This document shows positions 7,546 through 15,008 of a stretch of 30,570 bases of DNA, piece after piece (the stretch's first letter is position 1; every line of letters begins with the position of its first letter). A model generated the notes under the pieces. It searched no databases and was not told where the DNA came from. It saw nothing but the letters and a program-made list of their open reading frames with translations. Origin of the DNA: Bacteroidales bacterium (GTDB lineage Bacteria > Bacteroidota > Bacteroidia > Bacteroidales > UBA932); assembly GCA_017429205.1 (NCBI GenBank), contig JAFRPH010000008.1, positions 1-30,570 of the forward strand, written 5' to 3'. A program made the translations under genes and the position numbers.

Positions 7546-9920
7546 AGCAGCAGGAACAGCCGGTAGGCGGCGAAGCCGAAGATCCAGGCTACGAGGATCG
7601 TGTACAGGGCGCAGAGGATGGCCCAGCGCCATTTGCCCGTCTCGTTCTTGATCGCCACGAAGGTGGCGATGCAGGGGAAGTACAACAGCACGAACACCAT
7701 ATAGGCCACCGCGGCCGCCAGCGGGACATCGCCCTTCAGCACGCTCTGGAGGGCGGTGCTGTTTTCATCGGCCTCCGCGCCCTCGTCCCCGGCGTACATC
7801 ACGCCCAGGGTGCTGACCACCAGCTCCTTGGCGCCCACGCCGGCGAGCAGGCCCACATCCATCTTCCAGTTGAAGCCGAGGGGCTCCAGGGCCGGTTCCA
7901 CCGCCTTGCCCAACATCCCGATATAGGAGTGCTCCTGCTGGTAGGCCATGCCCTGCTCTTCGTTCCGCGGGAAATAGCCGAGGAACCAGATGACGATGGA
8001 GAACAGGAGGATGGTCGTGGCCATCTTCTCCAGATACTGCTTGCCCTTTTCCCAGGTGTGGCGCCAGATGGCCTTGCCGGTGGGGACCCGGTAAGGTGGG
8101 AGCTCCATCACGAACGGGAGGTCGTCGTCCTTCACGAAATGCTGCAGCGCCTTCGCGCTCAGGATGGCGAGGACCACGCCCAGCAGGTAGATGCCCAGGA
8201 GCGCCGTCGCCGCACTGTGCGGGAAGAACGCCCCCGCGAAGAGGACGAAGATCGGCAGCCGCCCCGCGCAGGACATGAACGGGATGATGGCGATGGTGAT
8301 GAGGCGGGACTTGCGGCTCTCGATCGAGCGGGTGGCCATGATGGCCGGGACGTTGCAGCCGAAGCCCATCACCATCGGGATGAAGGACTTTCCGTGCAGG
8401 CCGATCCGGTGCATCAGCTTGTCCACGATGAAGGCCGCGCGGGCCATGTACCCGCTGTCCTCCATCAGGGAGATGAACAGGTACAGGATCATGATGTTCG
8501 GCAGGAACACCAGGACGCTGCCCACGCCGGCGATGATGCCGTCCACGAGGAGGTCCTTGAGCCAGCCCTCCTTCATGAACGCGCCCACGAAGGCGCCGAA
8601 CTTCCCGACGAGCCAGTCGATCCAGTCCATCGGGTACTGGCCGATGGTGAAGGTGGCCCAGAAGGTGAACCACAGCAGGAGGAGGAAGATCGGGAAGGCC
8701 AGCCACTTGTTGGTGACGATGGCGTCGATGCGGTCGGTGACGGTCCGCCGCGGCTTCTCTTCCTGGTATTTTTCATAAGTTTCCGCCAGCGCGCCCTGGA
8801 TGAAGGCGTACTTGGCGTCGACGATAGCCGCTTCCGGCGAGGTGTGCAGGAGGGCCTCGATGCGCTCGGTCTCTTCCTTCCGCGCCGCTTCCAGCGCCTC
8901 TCGGTTCGGGAATTTCGCGATGACCTTCTCGATGTCGCGGTCGCCTTCCAGGTACTTGATGGCCAGGTAGCGGGTGGAGTATTTCGACCGGACCTCCTCG
9001 TTCTCGAAGATGAGGTCGCGGAGACGGACGATGCTCTTCTCGATTTCCGCGCCGTGGTTGATGTGGATGTGGCGGGCGAGCGTGGGGTCGGAATGCTCGT
9101 AGACCTTGATGACGGTGTCGAACAGCTCCGGGATGCCCCGGCCGTCCCGGCTCACCGTCGGGCACACGGGCATGCCCAGCAGGCGTCCCAGCTGGTCCGT
9201 GTCCAGCTTGTCGCCCTTGTGCTGCAGCTCGTCGTACATGTTCAGGGCCACCACGGTCCGCAGGTTCATGTCGATGACCTGGGTGGTCAGGTACAGGTTC
9301 CGTTCGATGTTGGAGGCGTCCACCACGTTGACCACGACGTCCGGCATCGCATCGACGAGGTTCTTCCGGACGTACAGTTCCTCCGGCGAATAGGCTGACA
9401 AGGAATAGGTTCCGGGCAGGTCCACCAGGGTGATGTCATAGCCGTTGTGGTGGAAATGGCCCTCTTTCGCATCGACGGTGACACCTGAGTAGTTGCCCAC
9501 GTGCTCGTGCGCGCCCGACGCGATATTGAAAAGGGAGGTCTTGCCGCAATTGGGATTGCCCACCAGGGCGACACGGATCACGTGGTTCCGCTCCTCGGCG
9601 AGGTGCGCGAGGGCGCGGTCCAGGCGTTCGCGCTCGTCGAGGTCCTCGGGAAGCCCCTGCAGGTGCTCGTCGCTGACGAGCGCCTCGCGGGCTTCCGCCT
9701 CGTTGACCACGTCGATCTGCTCCGCCTCTTCCCGGCGGAGGGAGATCTTGTATCCGATGATCTCGTATTCGATCGGGTCCTTGAGCGGCGCGTTCAGGAC
9801 CACCGTCACTTCCTTCCCTTGGATGAAGCCCATCTCGATGAGCCGCTTCCGGAAGGATCCGTGTCCATGGACCCGCACGATGACCGCCTTCTCCCCGGTC
9901 TGGAGTTCTGAAAGCTTCAT
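7542..9920 (-). CDS. feoB: FeoA-FeoB fusion, ferrous iron transporter
   Basis: A 792-residue inner-membrane Fe2+ importer with a FeoA SH3-like domain (about 1-72: KAVIVRVHGHGSFRKRLIEM, GYKISLRREEAEQI) fused by a 45-residue acidic linker to FeoB. The FeoB GTPase motifs are intact: G1 GNPNCGKTS 121-129, G2 NYSGVTV 143-149, G3 DLPGTYS 167-173 and G4 NMYD 227-230. A helical GDI-like region precedes the membrane core (from about 405), which has the two gate motifs around GFGCNVPAIMATR and SCAGRLPIFVLFAGAFF. The ATG at 9918-9920 begins the FeoA domain and lies 30 bases beyond a perfect -7 element. No separate feoC is visible. Fusion of FeoA to FeoB is known in Bacteroides. Confidence 0.95.
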   Translation of the reverse strand: MKLSELQTGEKAVIVRVHGHGSFRKRLIEMGFIQGKEVTVVLNAPLKDPIEYEIIGYKISLRREEAEQIDVVNEAEAREALVSDEHLQGLPEDLDERERLDRALAHLAEERNHVIRVALVGNPNCGKTSLFNIASGAHEHVGNYSGVTVDAKEGHFHHNGYDITLVDLPGTYSLSAYSPEELYVRKNLVDAMPDVVVNVVDASNIERNLYLTTQVIDMNLRTVVALNMYDELQHKGDKLDTDQLGRLLGMPVCPTVSRDGRGIPELFDTVIKVYEHSDPTLARHIHINHGAEIEKSIVRLRDLIFENEEVRSKYSTRYLAIKYLEGDRDIEKVIAKFPNREALEAARKEETERIEALLHTSPEAAIVDAKYAFIQGALAETYEKYQEEKPRRTVTDRIDAIVTNKWLAFPIFLLLLWFTFWATFTIGQYPMDWIDWLVGKFGAFVGAFMKEGWLKDLLVDGIIAGVGSVLVFLPNIMILYLFISLMEDSGYMARAAFIVDKLMHRIGLHGKSFIPMVMGFGCNVPAIMATRSIESRKSRLITIAIIPFMSCAGRLPIFVLFAGAFFPHSAATALLGIYLLGVVLAILSAKALQHFVKDDDLPFVMELPPYRVPTGKAIWRHTWEKGKQYLEKMATTILLFSIVIWFLGYFPRNEEQGMAYQQEHSYIGMLGKAVEPALEPLGFNWKMDVGLLAGVGAKELVVSTLGVMYAGDEGAEADENSTALQSVLKGDVPLAAAVAYMVFVLLYFPCIATFVAIKNETGKWRWAILCALYTILVAWIFGFAAYRLFLLL

Positions 9921-9949
9921 TGTTTCTCTTACCTTGCGCTTTGACGGCG

Positions 9950-9957
9950 CAAAGTTA
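9950..9957 (-). promoter_or_regulatory. feoAB promoter -7 element
   Basis: The minus strand reads TAACTTTG, an exact TAnnTTTG, giving a leader of about 23 bases before the feoAB ATG. The inverted repeat at 9959-9985 abuts it on the upstream side, where a repressor could block the -33 region. Confidence 0.65.
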
Positions 9958-9958
9958 A

Positions 9959-9985
9959 GGGGATTGAACCAAAGATTCAATCCCC
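9959..9985. repeat. Inverted repeat at the feoAB promoter (candidate operator)
   Basis: GGGGATTGAA (9959-9968) and TTCAATCCCC (9976-9985) form a perfect 10-bp dyad around CCAAAGA. It sits one base upstream of the feoAB -7 element. It does not resemble a Fur box. It may be a binding site for an iron- or redox-responsive regulator, or a second terminator hairpin for the PPTase gene. Confidence 0.45.
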
Positions 9986-9987
9986 AT

Positions 9988-10018
9988 AAATTGGTATTTG
10001 CGGCGCAAATACCAATTT
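9988..10018 (-). terminator. Hairpin downstream of the PPTase gene
   Basis: AAATTGGTATTTGC (9988-10001) and GCAAATACCAATTT (10005-10018) form a perfect 14-bp stem with a three-base loop, starting two bases after the PPTase stop codon. The T-run is short, so it is a terminator-like or mRNA-end-protecting structure and not a textbook intrinsic terminator. Confidence 0.6.
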
Positions 10019-10019
10019 G

Positions 10020-10658
10020 CTACTCGCCCACGACCCACACGAGAACGTGGCGGTCGAAGGTGATGTATTCGAGGTCGAACTCCTCTTCGTCGTCTTTCTT
10101 GCTGGTGAAGGTGGCTTCGAGCTCGCCCTCGCCGCGGGGGCGGAAGCGCTCGATCTCGATCTGCTCGGCGAAATCCACGTTGTAGCGGCTCAGGAGCTTG
10201 AAGACGGCTTCCTTGGCGCACCAGTAGATGGCGAGCTGCTCGTTGCGCTTGTCGTCCTCCAGGTCGTCGATTTCGTCCTCGGAGAGGGCCTTCTTCTCCA
10301 CGGCGGAGAAGTCGCGGTCCAGGGACTCGATGTCGATGCCCACGTTCTCCTCTTCGTGCAGGATCACGGCCACGTATTTTTCGGTATGGGTGATGGAGAT
10401 GTTCACCGGGTTGTTCTCCAGGTACGGCTTGCCGTTGTCGTGGTGGCTCAGGTACACCTTCTCGTCGAACAGCGTGTTGAGGAGGGCGCGCACGGCCAGG
10501 CGCTGCTTCCGCAGGGATTCGCTGCGGATGAACGAGATCTCCTCCATCTCGTCGCTGGGGGTGGAGCTGAGTTCCTTGAGCTCCTCTTCGGTTTCCGTGA
10601 TCTGCCAGACGCCGATCACCGCTTCATTGTCAAGTTCCTTCTTAAGATATAGTCCCAT
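10020..10658 (-). CDS. 4'-phosphopantetheinyl transferase superfamily protein
   Basis: This 212-residue protein resembles the Sfp/AcpT group, which transfers phosphopantetheine from CoA to a carrier-protein serine. The two hallmark motifs are present: NVGIDIES at about 105-112 (Mg2+ ligands Asp109 and Glu111) and WCAKEAVFKLL at 146-156 (Glu150, Lys154). The upstream GKPYL and NISITHTEKYVAVIL segments (76-100) match the substrate-binding core, and SLRKQRLAVRALL (48-60) matches the usual N-terminal helix. Its carrier-protein partner is not in the window, so it may serve fatty-acid ACP or an aryl-polyene or secondary pathway. The ATG at 10656-10658 lies 12 bases after a folded leader (10671-10820). 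The C-terminus has an acidic stretch (KKDDEEEFDLEY). Confidence 0.82.
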   Translation of the reverse strand: MGLYLKKELDNEAVIGVWQITETEEELKELSSTPSDEMEEISFIRSESLRKQRLAVRALLNTLFDEKVYLSHHDNGKPYLENNPVNISITHTEKYVAVILHEEENVGIDIESLDRDFSAVEKKALSEDEIDDLEDDKRNEQLAIYWCAKEAVFKLLSRYNVDFAEQIEIERFRPRGEGELEATFTSKKDDEEEFDLEYITFDRHVLVWVVGE

Positions 10659-10670
10659 TTAAAAGTTGAT

Positions 10671-10820
10671 TTGAACAAGATACAAAACCGCGCCCGGGGC
10701 CTCTAGAGGTCCGGGTGCTCCAGTATGTAAGTGCGTCGCAACGGAGGTTCGTCAGAACTGACGACCCCTAGAATTGTCGAGACGGGACTGGGAGGCTCCA
10801 TATAGCTTGTTACCAATTAA
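10671..10820 (-). ncRNA. Candidate structured leader RNA or small ncRNA upstream of the PPTase gene
   Basis: Read on the minus strand, this stretch can fold into a closed multi-branched structure. Closing helix: UUG and AACAAG (10816-10814, 10811-10806) plus AUA (10803-10801) pair with UAU-CUUGUU-CAA (10682-10671). An inner arm pairs CUCC-C-AGU with ACUGGAG, then GUCUCGAC with GUUGCGAC, and is capped by UCGUCAG/CUGACGA flanked by AGG/CCU. A third arm, CCCGGACCUC/GAGGCCCCGGG, is followed by UUUU, like an intrinsic terminator. A perfect -7 element sits just upstream (10826-10833). I recognise no known family. It could be a riboswitch-like or attenuator leader of the PPTase gene, or an independent RNA ending near 10686. 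The fold was made by eye. Confidence 0.45.
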
Positions 10821-10825
10821 CTCCG

Positions 10826-10833
10826 CAAAGATA
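10826..10833 (-). promoter_or_regulatory. -7 element for the structured RNA and PPTase transcript
   Basis: The minus strand reads TATCTTTG, an exact consensus match, about 168 bases before the PPTase ATG. It implies a long leader, unlike the short leaders elsewhere in the window. It lies 31 bp from, and diverges from, the mdh element. Confidence 0.6.
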
Positions 10834-10864
10834 ATCTTTTTTTATAAAAACTAATAATTTTTCG

Positions 10865-10872
10865 TATCTTTG
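10865..10872 (+). promoter_or_regulatory. mdh promoter -7 element
   Basis: TATCTTTG is an exact consensus match, 28 bases before the mdh ATG. The region just upstream (10831-10862) is very AT-rich and may aid promoter activity. Confidence 0.7.
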
Positions 10873-10900
10873 CACGCTATTTCAAAACGAACGTATTCTT

Positions 10901-11926
10901 ATGGCTACTGGTAATTTTCTTACGGATGAAAAACTTCTGATTGTCGGCGCCGGCGGTATGATCGGCTCCAATATGGCCCTGATCGCTGCCATGCTGCGCC
11001 TGACACCGAACGTCTGCCTTTACGATGTGTACGAGCCCGGTAACAACGGCGTTCTTCTCGAGATGCAGCACAGCGCTTTCCCGCGCATGCGGTTCATCGC
11101 CACGACGGACCCGAAGGAAGCCTTCACCGGCGCAAAGTACATCGTCTCCTCCGGCGGTGCTCCCCGTAAGGAAGGCATGACCCGTGAAGACCTGCTGAAA
11201 GGCAACTGCGAAATCGCCGCCGGCCTCGGCGAAAATATCCGCAAGTACTGCCCGGAAGTCAAGCACGTGATGATCATCTTCAACCCGGCTGACGTCACGG
11301 CCCTCACCGTCCTCATCCACTCCGGCCTCCGTCCGTGCCGGGTGTCCTCCCTGGCCGCCCTCGACAGCACGCGTCTGCAGACCAACCTCGCGAAGGAGTT
11401 CGGCGTCCGCCAGTCCGACGTGGAGAACGCCTTCACCTACGGCGGTCACGGCGAGTCCATGGCGGTGTTCATGTCCAAGGCCACCATCTGCGGCACCCCG
11501 ATCGCCCGGATGGGCCTGACCAAGGAACGCATCGAAGCCATCAAGCACGACACCATCCAGGGTGGCGCCGAGATCATCAAGCTGCGCGGCCGCAGCTCCA
11601 TCCAGAGCCCGGCCCTCCTGTCCATCAAGGCCATCGAGGCCGCGATGCCGGGCGGCGAGCAGTTCCCCTGGCCTTCCGGCACCTATGTGGACACGCACGA
11701 GTTCAGCCACGTGTTCATGGCGATGCCTACCTTCATGGACGCCACCGGCATCCACTACACGATGCCCGAAGGCAACAAGGAGGAGATGGCGGACCTCAAG
11801 GCCTCTTACGAGCACCTGGTGGACCTGCGCGACCAGATCATCGAGCTGGGCATCATCCCGCCGGTGGACGAGTGGCACAAGATGAACCCGTACCTCTGGA
11901 ACCGTCGTCTGCCCCGCATGAAATAA
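10901..11926 (+). CDS. mdh: Malate dehydrogenase
   Basis: A 341-residue member of the lactate/malate dehydrogenase family, interconverting malate and oxaloacetate with NAD(H). In an anaerobe it probably runs in the reductive arm toward fumarate and succinate. The Rossmann motif VGAGGMIGSN is at 15-24, with Asp42 after the second strand, as in NAD-preferring enzymes. The substrate arginines Arg89 and Arg95 (RKEGMTRED) specify malate over lactate. NPAD (128-131), LDSTR (154-158, Asp155 and Arg158) and GGHGESM with catalytic His183 complete the active site. The length is slightly over the usual 310-330. The start follows a -7 element by 28 bases. A strong terminator follows at 11949. It stands alone as a monocistronic unit. 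Confidence 0.92.
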   Translation: MATGNFLTDEKLLIVGAGGMIGSNMALIAAMLRLTPNVCLYDVYEPGNNGVLLEMQHSAFPRMRFIATTDPKEAFTGAKYIVSSGGAPRKEGMTREDLLKGNCEIAAGLGENIRKYCPEVKHVMIIFNPADVTALTVLIHSGLRPCRVSSLAALDSTRLQTNLAKEFGVRQSDVENAFTYGGHGESMAVFMSKATICGTPIARMGLTKERIEAIKHDTIQGGAEIIKLRGRSSIQSPALLSIKAIEAAMPGGEQFPWPSGTYVDTHEFSHVFMAMPTFMDATGIHYTMPEGNKEEMADLKASYEHLVDLRDQIIELGIIPPVDEWHKMNPYLWNRRLPRMK

Positions 11927-11944
11927 GGCGGCTTGCTATCTGAC

Positions 11945-11983
11945 AAAAGACCCTGGCGAAGTTCGCCAGGGTCTTTTTGTTTT
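11945..11983. terminator. Bidirectional intrinsic terminator between mdh and nrdG
   Basis: GACCCTGGCGA (11949-11959) and TCGCCAGGGTC (11963-11973) form an 11-bp stem with a three-base loop, flanked by AAAA on the left and TTTTTGTTTT on the right. It serves mdh from one side and nrdG, whose stop is at 11982, from the other. Confidence 0.85.
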
Positions 11984-12488
11984 ATCGCAACTTTTCCAGC
12001 GGCACCGTACCGGGGATCACGTCCTCCGGCGGCTCGCCGTGTAGATAGATGATCCGCTGGTTGGGGCTGCCGCGGAACAGGAGCTCCGTGTCGCGCTGCT
12101 CCAGGATGAAGGGGCCGTCCACGAGCACGTCCAGCCAGGGAAGCATCTGCGCGAGGGACGGATCGGCCTGGATCTCCTCCAGGGTGAAGCCGGTCCAGCA
12201 CCAGATGGTCTTCGTGGTCTCCTGCTTGATGCGGCGGGCGAGCTCCGTGAAGGCCTCCACCTGATAGAAGGGGTCGCCGCCGGAGAAGCTCACATTGGAC
12301 ATCGAGTCGGCCTTGATCTTGGCCAGGATGTCGTCGACCTCCATCCACTCCCCCGCATTGAAGTCCCACGACTGCGGGTTGTGGCATCCCTTGCAGGCAT
12401 GCTTGCACCCAGCACAATAGACGGACGTCCGGAAACCCGGGCCGTCCGCCATTGTCTGTTCAAGAATCTTGAGGACCCTGATCCGCAT
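11982..12488 (-). CDS. nrdG: Anaerobic ribonucleotide reductase activating protein
   Basis: This 168-residue radical-SAM activase generates the glycyl radical in NrdD, using S-adenosylmethionine and a [4Fe-4S] cluster. The CX3CX2C motif is at Cys28-Cys32-Cys35 (CKHACKGC), followed by HNPQSW. SFSGGDPFYQ, the SAM-binding GGE-like motif, lies near 68-77. The fold continues through IWCWTGFTLEE and LDVLVDGPF, both typical of NrdG. The ATG at 12486-12488 overlaps the nrdD stop in TAATG, so the two proteins are translationally coupled and made together. The stop lies in the flank of the terminator shared with mdh. Confidence 0.93.
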   Translation of the reverse strand: MRIRVLKILEQTMADGPGFRTSVYCAGCKHACKGCHNPQSWDFNAGEWMEVDDILAKIKADSMSNVSFSGGDPFYQVEAFTELARRIKQETTKTIWCWTGFTLEEIQADPSLAQMLPWLDVLVDGPFILEQRDTELLFRGSPNQRIIYLHGEPPEDVIPGTVPLEKLR

Positions 12489-14698
12489 TATTCGTGAATC
12501 ACGCGGTCGTGGAGCTCGGCCAGCTTGCCGGAGTTCCAGCGGTTGGTGGTGCCCACCAGGTAGCCGGTGATGCGCTGCAGGGTGTCGATGTGATGGCCGT
12601 GGCAGTGCGGGCACTCGTGGAGGTCCTTCTCGGCGTTCTCGTAGCCGCAGTCCAGGCAGCGGTTGCGGTTGTGGTTCACGGAGCCGTAGCCGATGTCGTA
12701 CTTGTCCATCAGGTCCACGATCTGCATGATGGCCTCCGGGTTGTGGGTGGCGTCGCCGTCGATCTCCACGTAGAAGATGTGGCCGGCATTCTCGTACTTG
12801 TGGTACGGGCCCTCGATCTTCGCCTTGTGCTCCGGGGTGCACTTGTAGTACACGGGGATGTGGCTGGAGTTCGTGTAGTAGTCCTTGTCCGTGATGCCCG
12901 GGAGGATGCCGAAGGTCTTCTTGTCCCGCTTGGTGAACTTGCCGGAGAGGCCTTCCGCCGGGGTGGCGAGGAAGGTGAAGTTGTGCTGGTAGGTCTCGGC
13001 GAAGCCGTTGATCTTCTCCGCCATGTGGGAGATGATCCGCAGACCGAGCTCCTGCGCCTCGTCGCTCTCGCCGTGGTGCTTGCCGCAAAGGGCGATCAGG
13101 CACTCGGCCAGGCCGATGAAGCCGATGGAGAGGGTGCCCTGGTTGATGACGGACTCGATGGAGTCGTTCTCGTCCAGCTTCTCGGAGCCCAGCCAGAGGC
13201 CGTTCATCAGCAGCGGGAACTGCTTCTTGAGGGCGGTCTTCTGGAAGTCGAAGCGCTCGTTCAGCTGGCGGGCGGCGATCTCCAGGGCCCAGTCGAGCTT
13301 CTGGAAGAACTTCTGGATGCGGAGGTTCTTGTCCTGCTCCTCCTGCATCGCCTCGATGCCCAGCTTCACGATGTTGATCGTGGTGAAGGACAGATTGCCG
13401 CGGCCGATGGAGGTCTTGGGACCGAACTTGTTGCCGTACACGCGGGTGCGGCAGCCCATCGTGGCGACCTCGTGCTCGAAGCGGCGGGGATCGTCCGGTT
13501 TCCAGGCGTCGTCCTGGTTGAAGGAGGCATCCAGGTTCAGGAAGTTCGGGAAGAACCGGCGGGCGCTCACCTTGCAGGCGAAGCGGTACAGGTCGTAGTT
13601 GCGGTCGCCCGGGAGGTAGCTCACGCCCCGCTTCTTCTTCCAGATCTGGATCGGGAAGATGGCGGTGGAGCCGTTGCCCACGCCCTCGTAGGTGGTGTTC
13701 AGGATCTCACGGATGATGCAGCGGCCCTCGGCGGAGGTGTCGGTGCCGTAGTTGATGGAGGAGAAGACCACCTGGTTGCCGCCGCGGCTGTGGATGGTGT
13801 TCATGTTGTGCACGAACGCCTCCATGGCCTGGTGGACACGGCCCACGGTCTGGTTGATGGCGTGCTGGAAAGCGCGGTCGCGGCCCTGCAGGCCGATGAG
13901 GTCACGCTTGATGTAGTCGTCGATCTCCGCCTTCTTGAGGTCGCTGAAGTCGGTGTTGAACATGTCGCTGACCTGGTCGACCTCTTCCTCGAAGGTCTTG
14001 CGCACGAACGGGGCAAGATAGAAGTCGAACGCCGGGATGGCCTGGCCGCCGTGCATCTCGTTCTGCACCGTCTCCATCGAGATGCAGGCGAGGACGGAGG
14101 CCGTCTCGATGCGCTTCGCCGGGCGGGACTCGCCGTGGCCGGCCTTCAGGCCGTGCTCGAGGATGAGGTCCAGCGGGTGCTGGATGCAGGTGAGGGACTT
14201 CGTGGGATAGTAGTCCTTGTCGTGGATGTGGATGTAGTTCTTGGCGACCGCCTCGCGGACCGGGTCGGAAAGGAGGCACTCGTCCACGTAGCTCTTCGTG
14301 GCCTCGGAGGCGAACTTCATCATCATGCCGGCGGGCGTGTCGGCGTTCATGTTCGCGTTCTCGCGGGTGATGTCGTTCACCTGGGCGTCGATGATGGTCT
14401 GGAAGATCTCGTTGGTCTTCGCCTTGCGGGCCATGTTCCGCTTGTTGCGGTAGCGGATGTACTCCTTCGCCACTTCCTGGCGGGGGCTGTTCATCAGCAG
14501 GTTCTCCACGACGTCCTGGATCTCCTCCACGGTCATCTCCTCCTTCTCGAGGGTGGAGATCGCGTGGGCGATCTGGGCGGCGAGCACGATGTCTTCACCG
14601 GCCTCGGTGACATCCATCGCCTTGAGGATGGCGGCTACGATTTTCTGGTTGTTGAATTCGACGTGTCTTCCGTCGCGTTTCAGTACACGTTTTACCAT
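12488..14698 (-). CDS. nrdD: Anaerobic (class III) ribonucleoside-triphosphate reductase
   Basis: A 736-residue glycyl-radical enzyme that reduces ribonucleotides to deoxyribonucleotides without oxygen. An ATP-cone regulatory domain occupies about 3-93 (VLKRDGRHVEFNNQKI, then KEYIRYRNKR). The ten-stranded barrel core follows. Near the C-terminus a zinc site uses Cys681, Cys684, Cys696 and Cys699 (CLDC and CPHC), and the radical residue is Gly712 in RITGYLVG. The length is usual. The ATG at 14696-14698 begins the ATP-cone. nrdG follows with a 1-base overlap. A -7 element at 14821-14828 gives a leader of about 115 bases. No NrdR box was recognised. The gene implies DNA synthesis under anaerobic conditions. 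Confidence 0.95.
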   Translation of the reverse strand: MVKRVLKRDGRHVEFNNQKIVAAILKAMDVTEAGEDIVLAAQIAHAISTLEKEEMTVEEIQDVVENLLMNSPRQEVAKEYIRYRNKRNMARKAKTNEIFQTIIDAQVNDITRENANMNADTPAGMMMKFASEATKSYVDECLLSDPVREAVAKNYIHIHDKDYYPTKSLTCIQHPLDLILEHGLKAGHGESRPAKRIETASVLACISMETVQNEMHGGQAIPAFDFYLAPFVRKTFEEEVDQVSDMFNTDFSDLKKAEIDDYIKRDLIGLQGRDRAFQHAINQTVGRVHQAMEAFVHNMNTIHSRGGNQVVFSSINYGTDTSAEGRCIIREILNTTYEGVGNGSTAIFPIQIWKKKRGVSYLPGDRNYDLYRFACKVSARRFFPNFLNLDASFNQDDAWKPDDPRRFEHEVATMGCRTRVYGNKFGPKTSIGRGNLSFTTINIVKLGIEAMQEEQDKNLRIQKFFQKLDWALEIAARQLNERFDFQKTALKKQFPLLMNGLWLGSEKLDENDSIESVINQGTLSIGFIGLAECLIALCGKHHGESDEAQELGLRIISHMAEKINGFAETYQHNFTFLATPAEGLSGKFTKRDKKTFGILPGITDKDYYTNSSHIPVYYKCTPEHKAKIEGPYHKYENAGHIFYVEIDGDATHNPEAIMQIVDLMDKYDIGYGSVNHNRNRCLDCGYENAEKDLHECPHCHGHHIDTLQRITGYLVGTTNRWNSGKLAELHDRVIHE

Positions 14699-15008
14699 AG
14701 CGTTATGTGTCAGTTAGGGGCAGCGCCGGCGCTGTTTGGGAGGCCGGATGCCGTCAGGTTTATGTTTATTTTAAAGTTTCGTTTCAGGAGGTTCGGGTGT
14801 GGGGGCCAGAACCGCAGTGACAAAGATAATTCTTTCCCTGCAAATAAAAATAGTTTCTCTCGGAAAAAGTTATCAACAAGGACCAGAAAACCCTGTTAAT
14901 TCATTGGTTTTCAAGCCCTTGCTAAAATATTTAATTTTGAATCGTTCTAAATTGGAACTTTCTTGTTACTTTCGCGGACAAGTTTTCAACAGGGGGCCGC
15001 GGGAGGCC
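14699..15008. other. 310-bp intergenic region between nrdD and envC
   Basis: No gene is visible here. On the minus strand it holds the nrdD -7 element (14821-14828) and a leader of about 115 bases that contains the perfect palindrome CAGCGCCGGCGCTG (14721-14734). The remaining stretch, 14830-14990, is AT-rich. It contains an inverted repeat GAAAACC/GGTTTTC (14886-14892, 14906-14912) and two related sequences, AGTTATCAACAAGG (14868-14881) and AGTTTTCAACAGGG (14981-14994), whose cores are one or more bases away from a DnaA box. No clear terminator for envC was found. Confidence 0.5.
14821..14828 (-). promoter_or_regulatory. nrdDG promoter -7 element
   Basis: The minus strand reads TATCTTTG, an exact consensus match. 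Transcription would begin near 14814, leaving a GC-rich leader of about 115 bases with a palindrome that can fold. Confidence 0.6.

Noticed and set aside
9959..9985. Fur box at the feoAB promoter
   Set aside because: The dyad is GC-rich at its ends and does not resemble GATAATGATAATCATTATC.
10685..10805. tRNA, SRP RNA or known 6S RNA in the structured region
   Set aside because: There is no cloverleaf, no GGAAG-type SRP tetraloop motif, and no 6S signature I can identify. It is kept only as an unassigned structured RNA.
12494..14899. 801-codon open frame antisense to nrdD
   Set aside because: nrdD is unambiguous. The antisense product is a Val/Leu/Asp/His-rich shadow with no recognisable domain.
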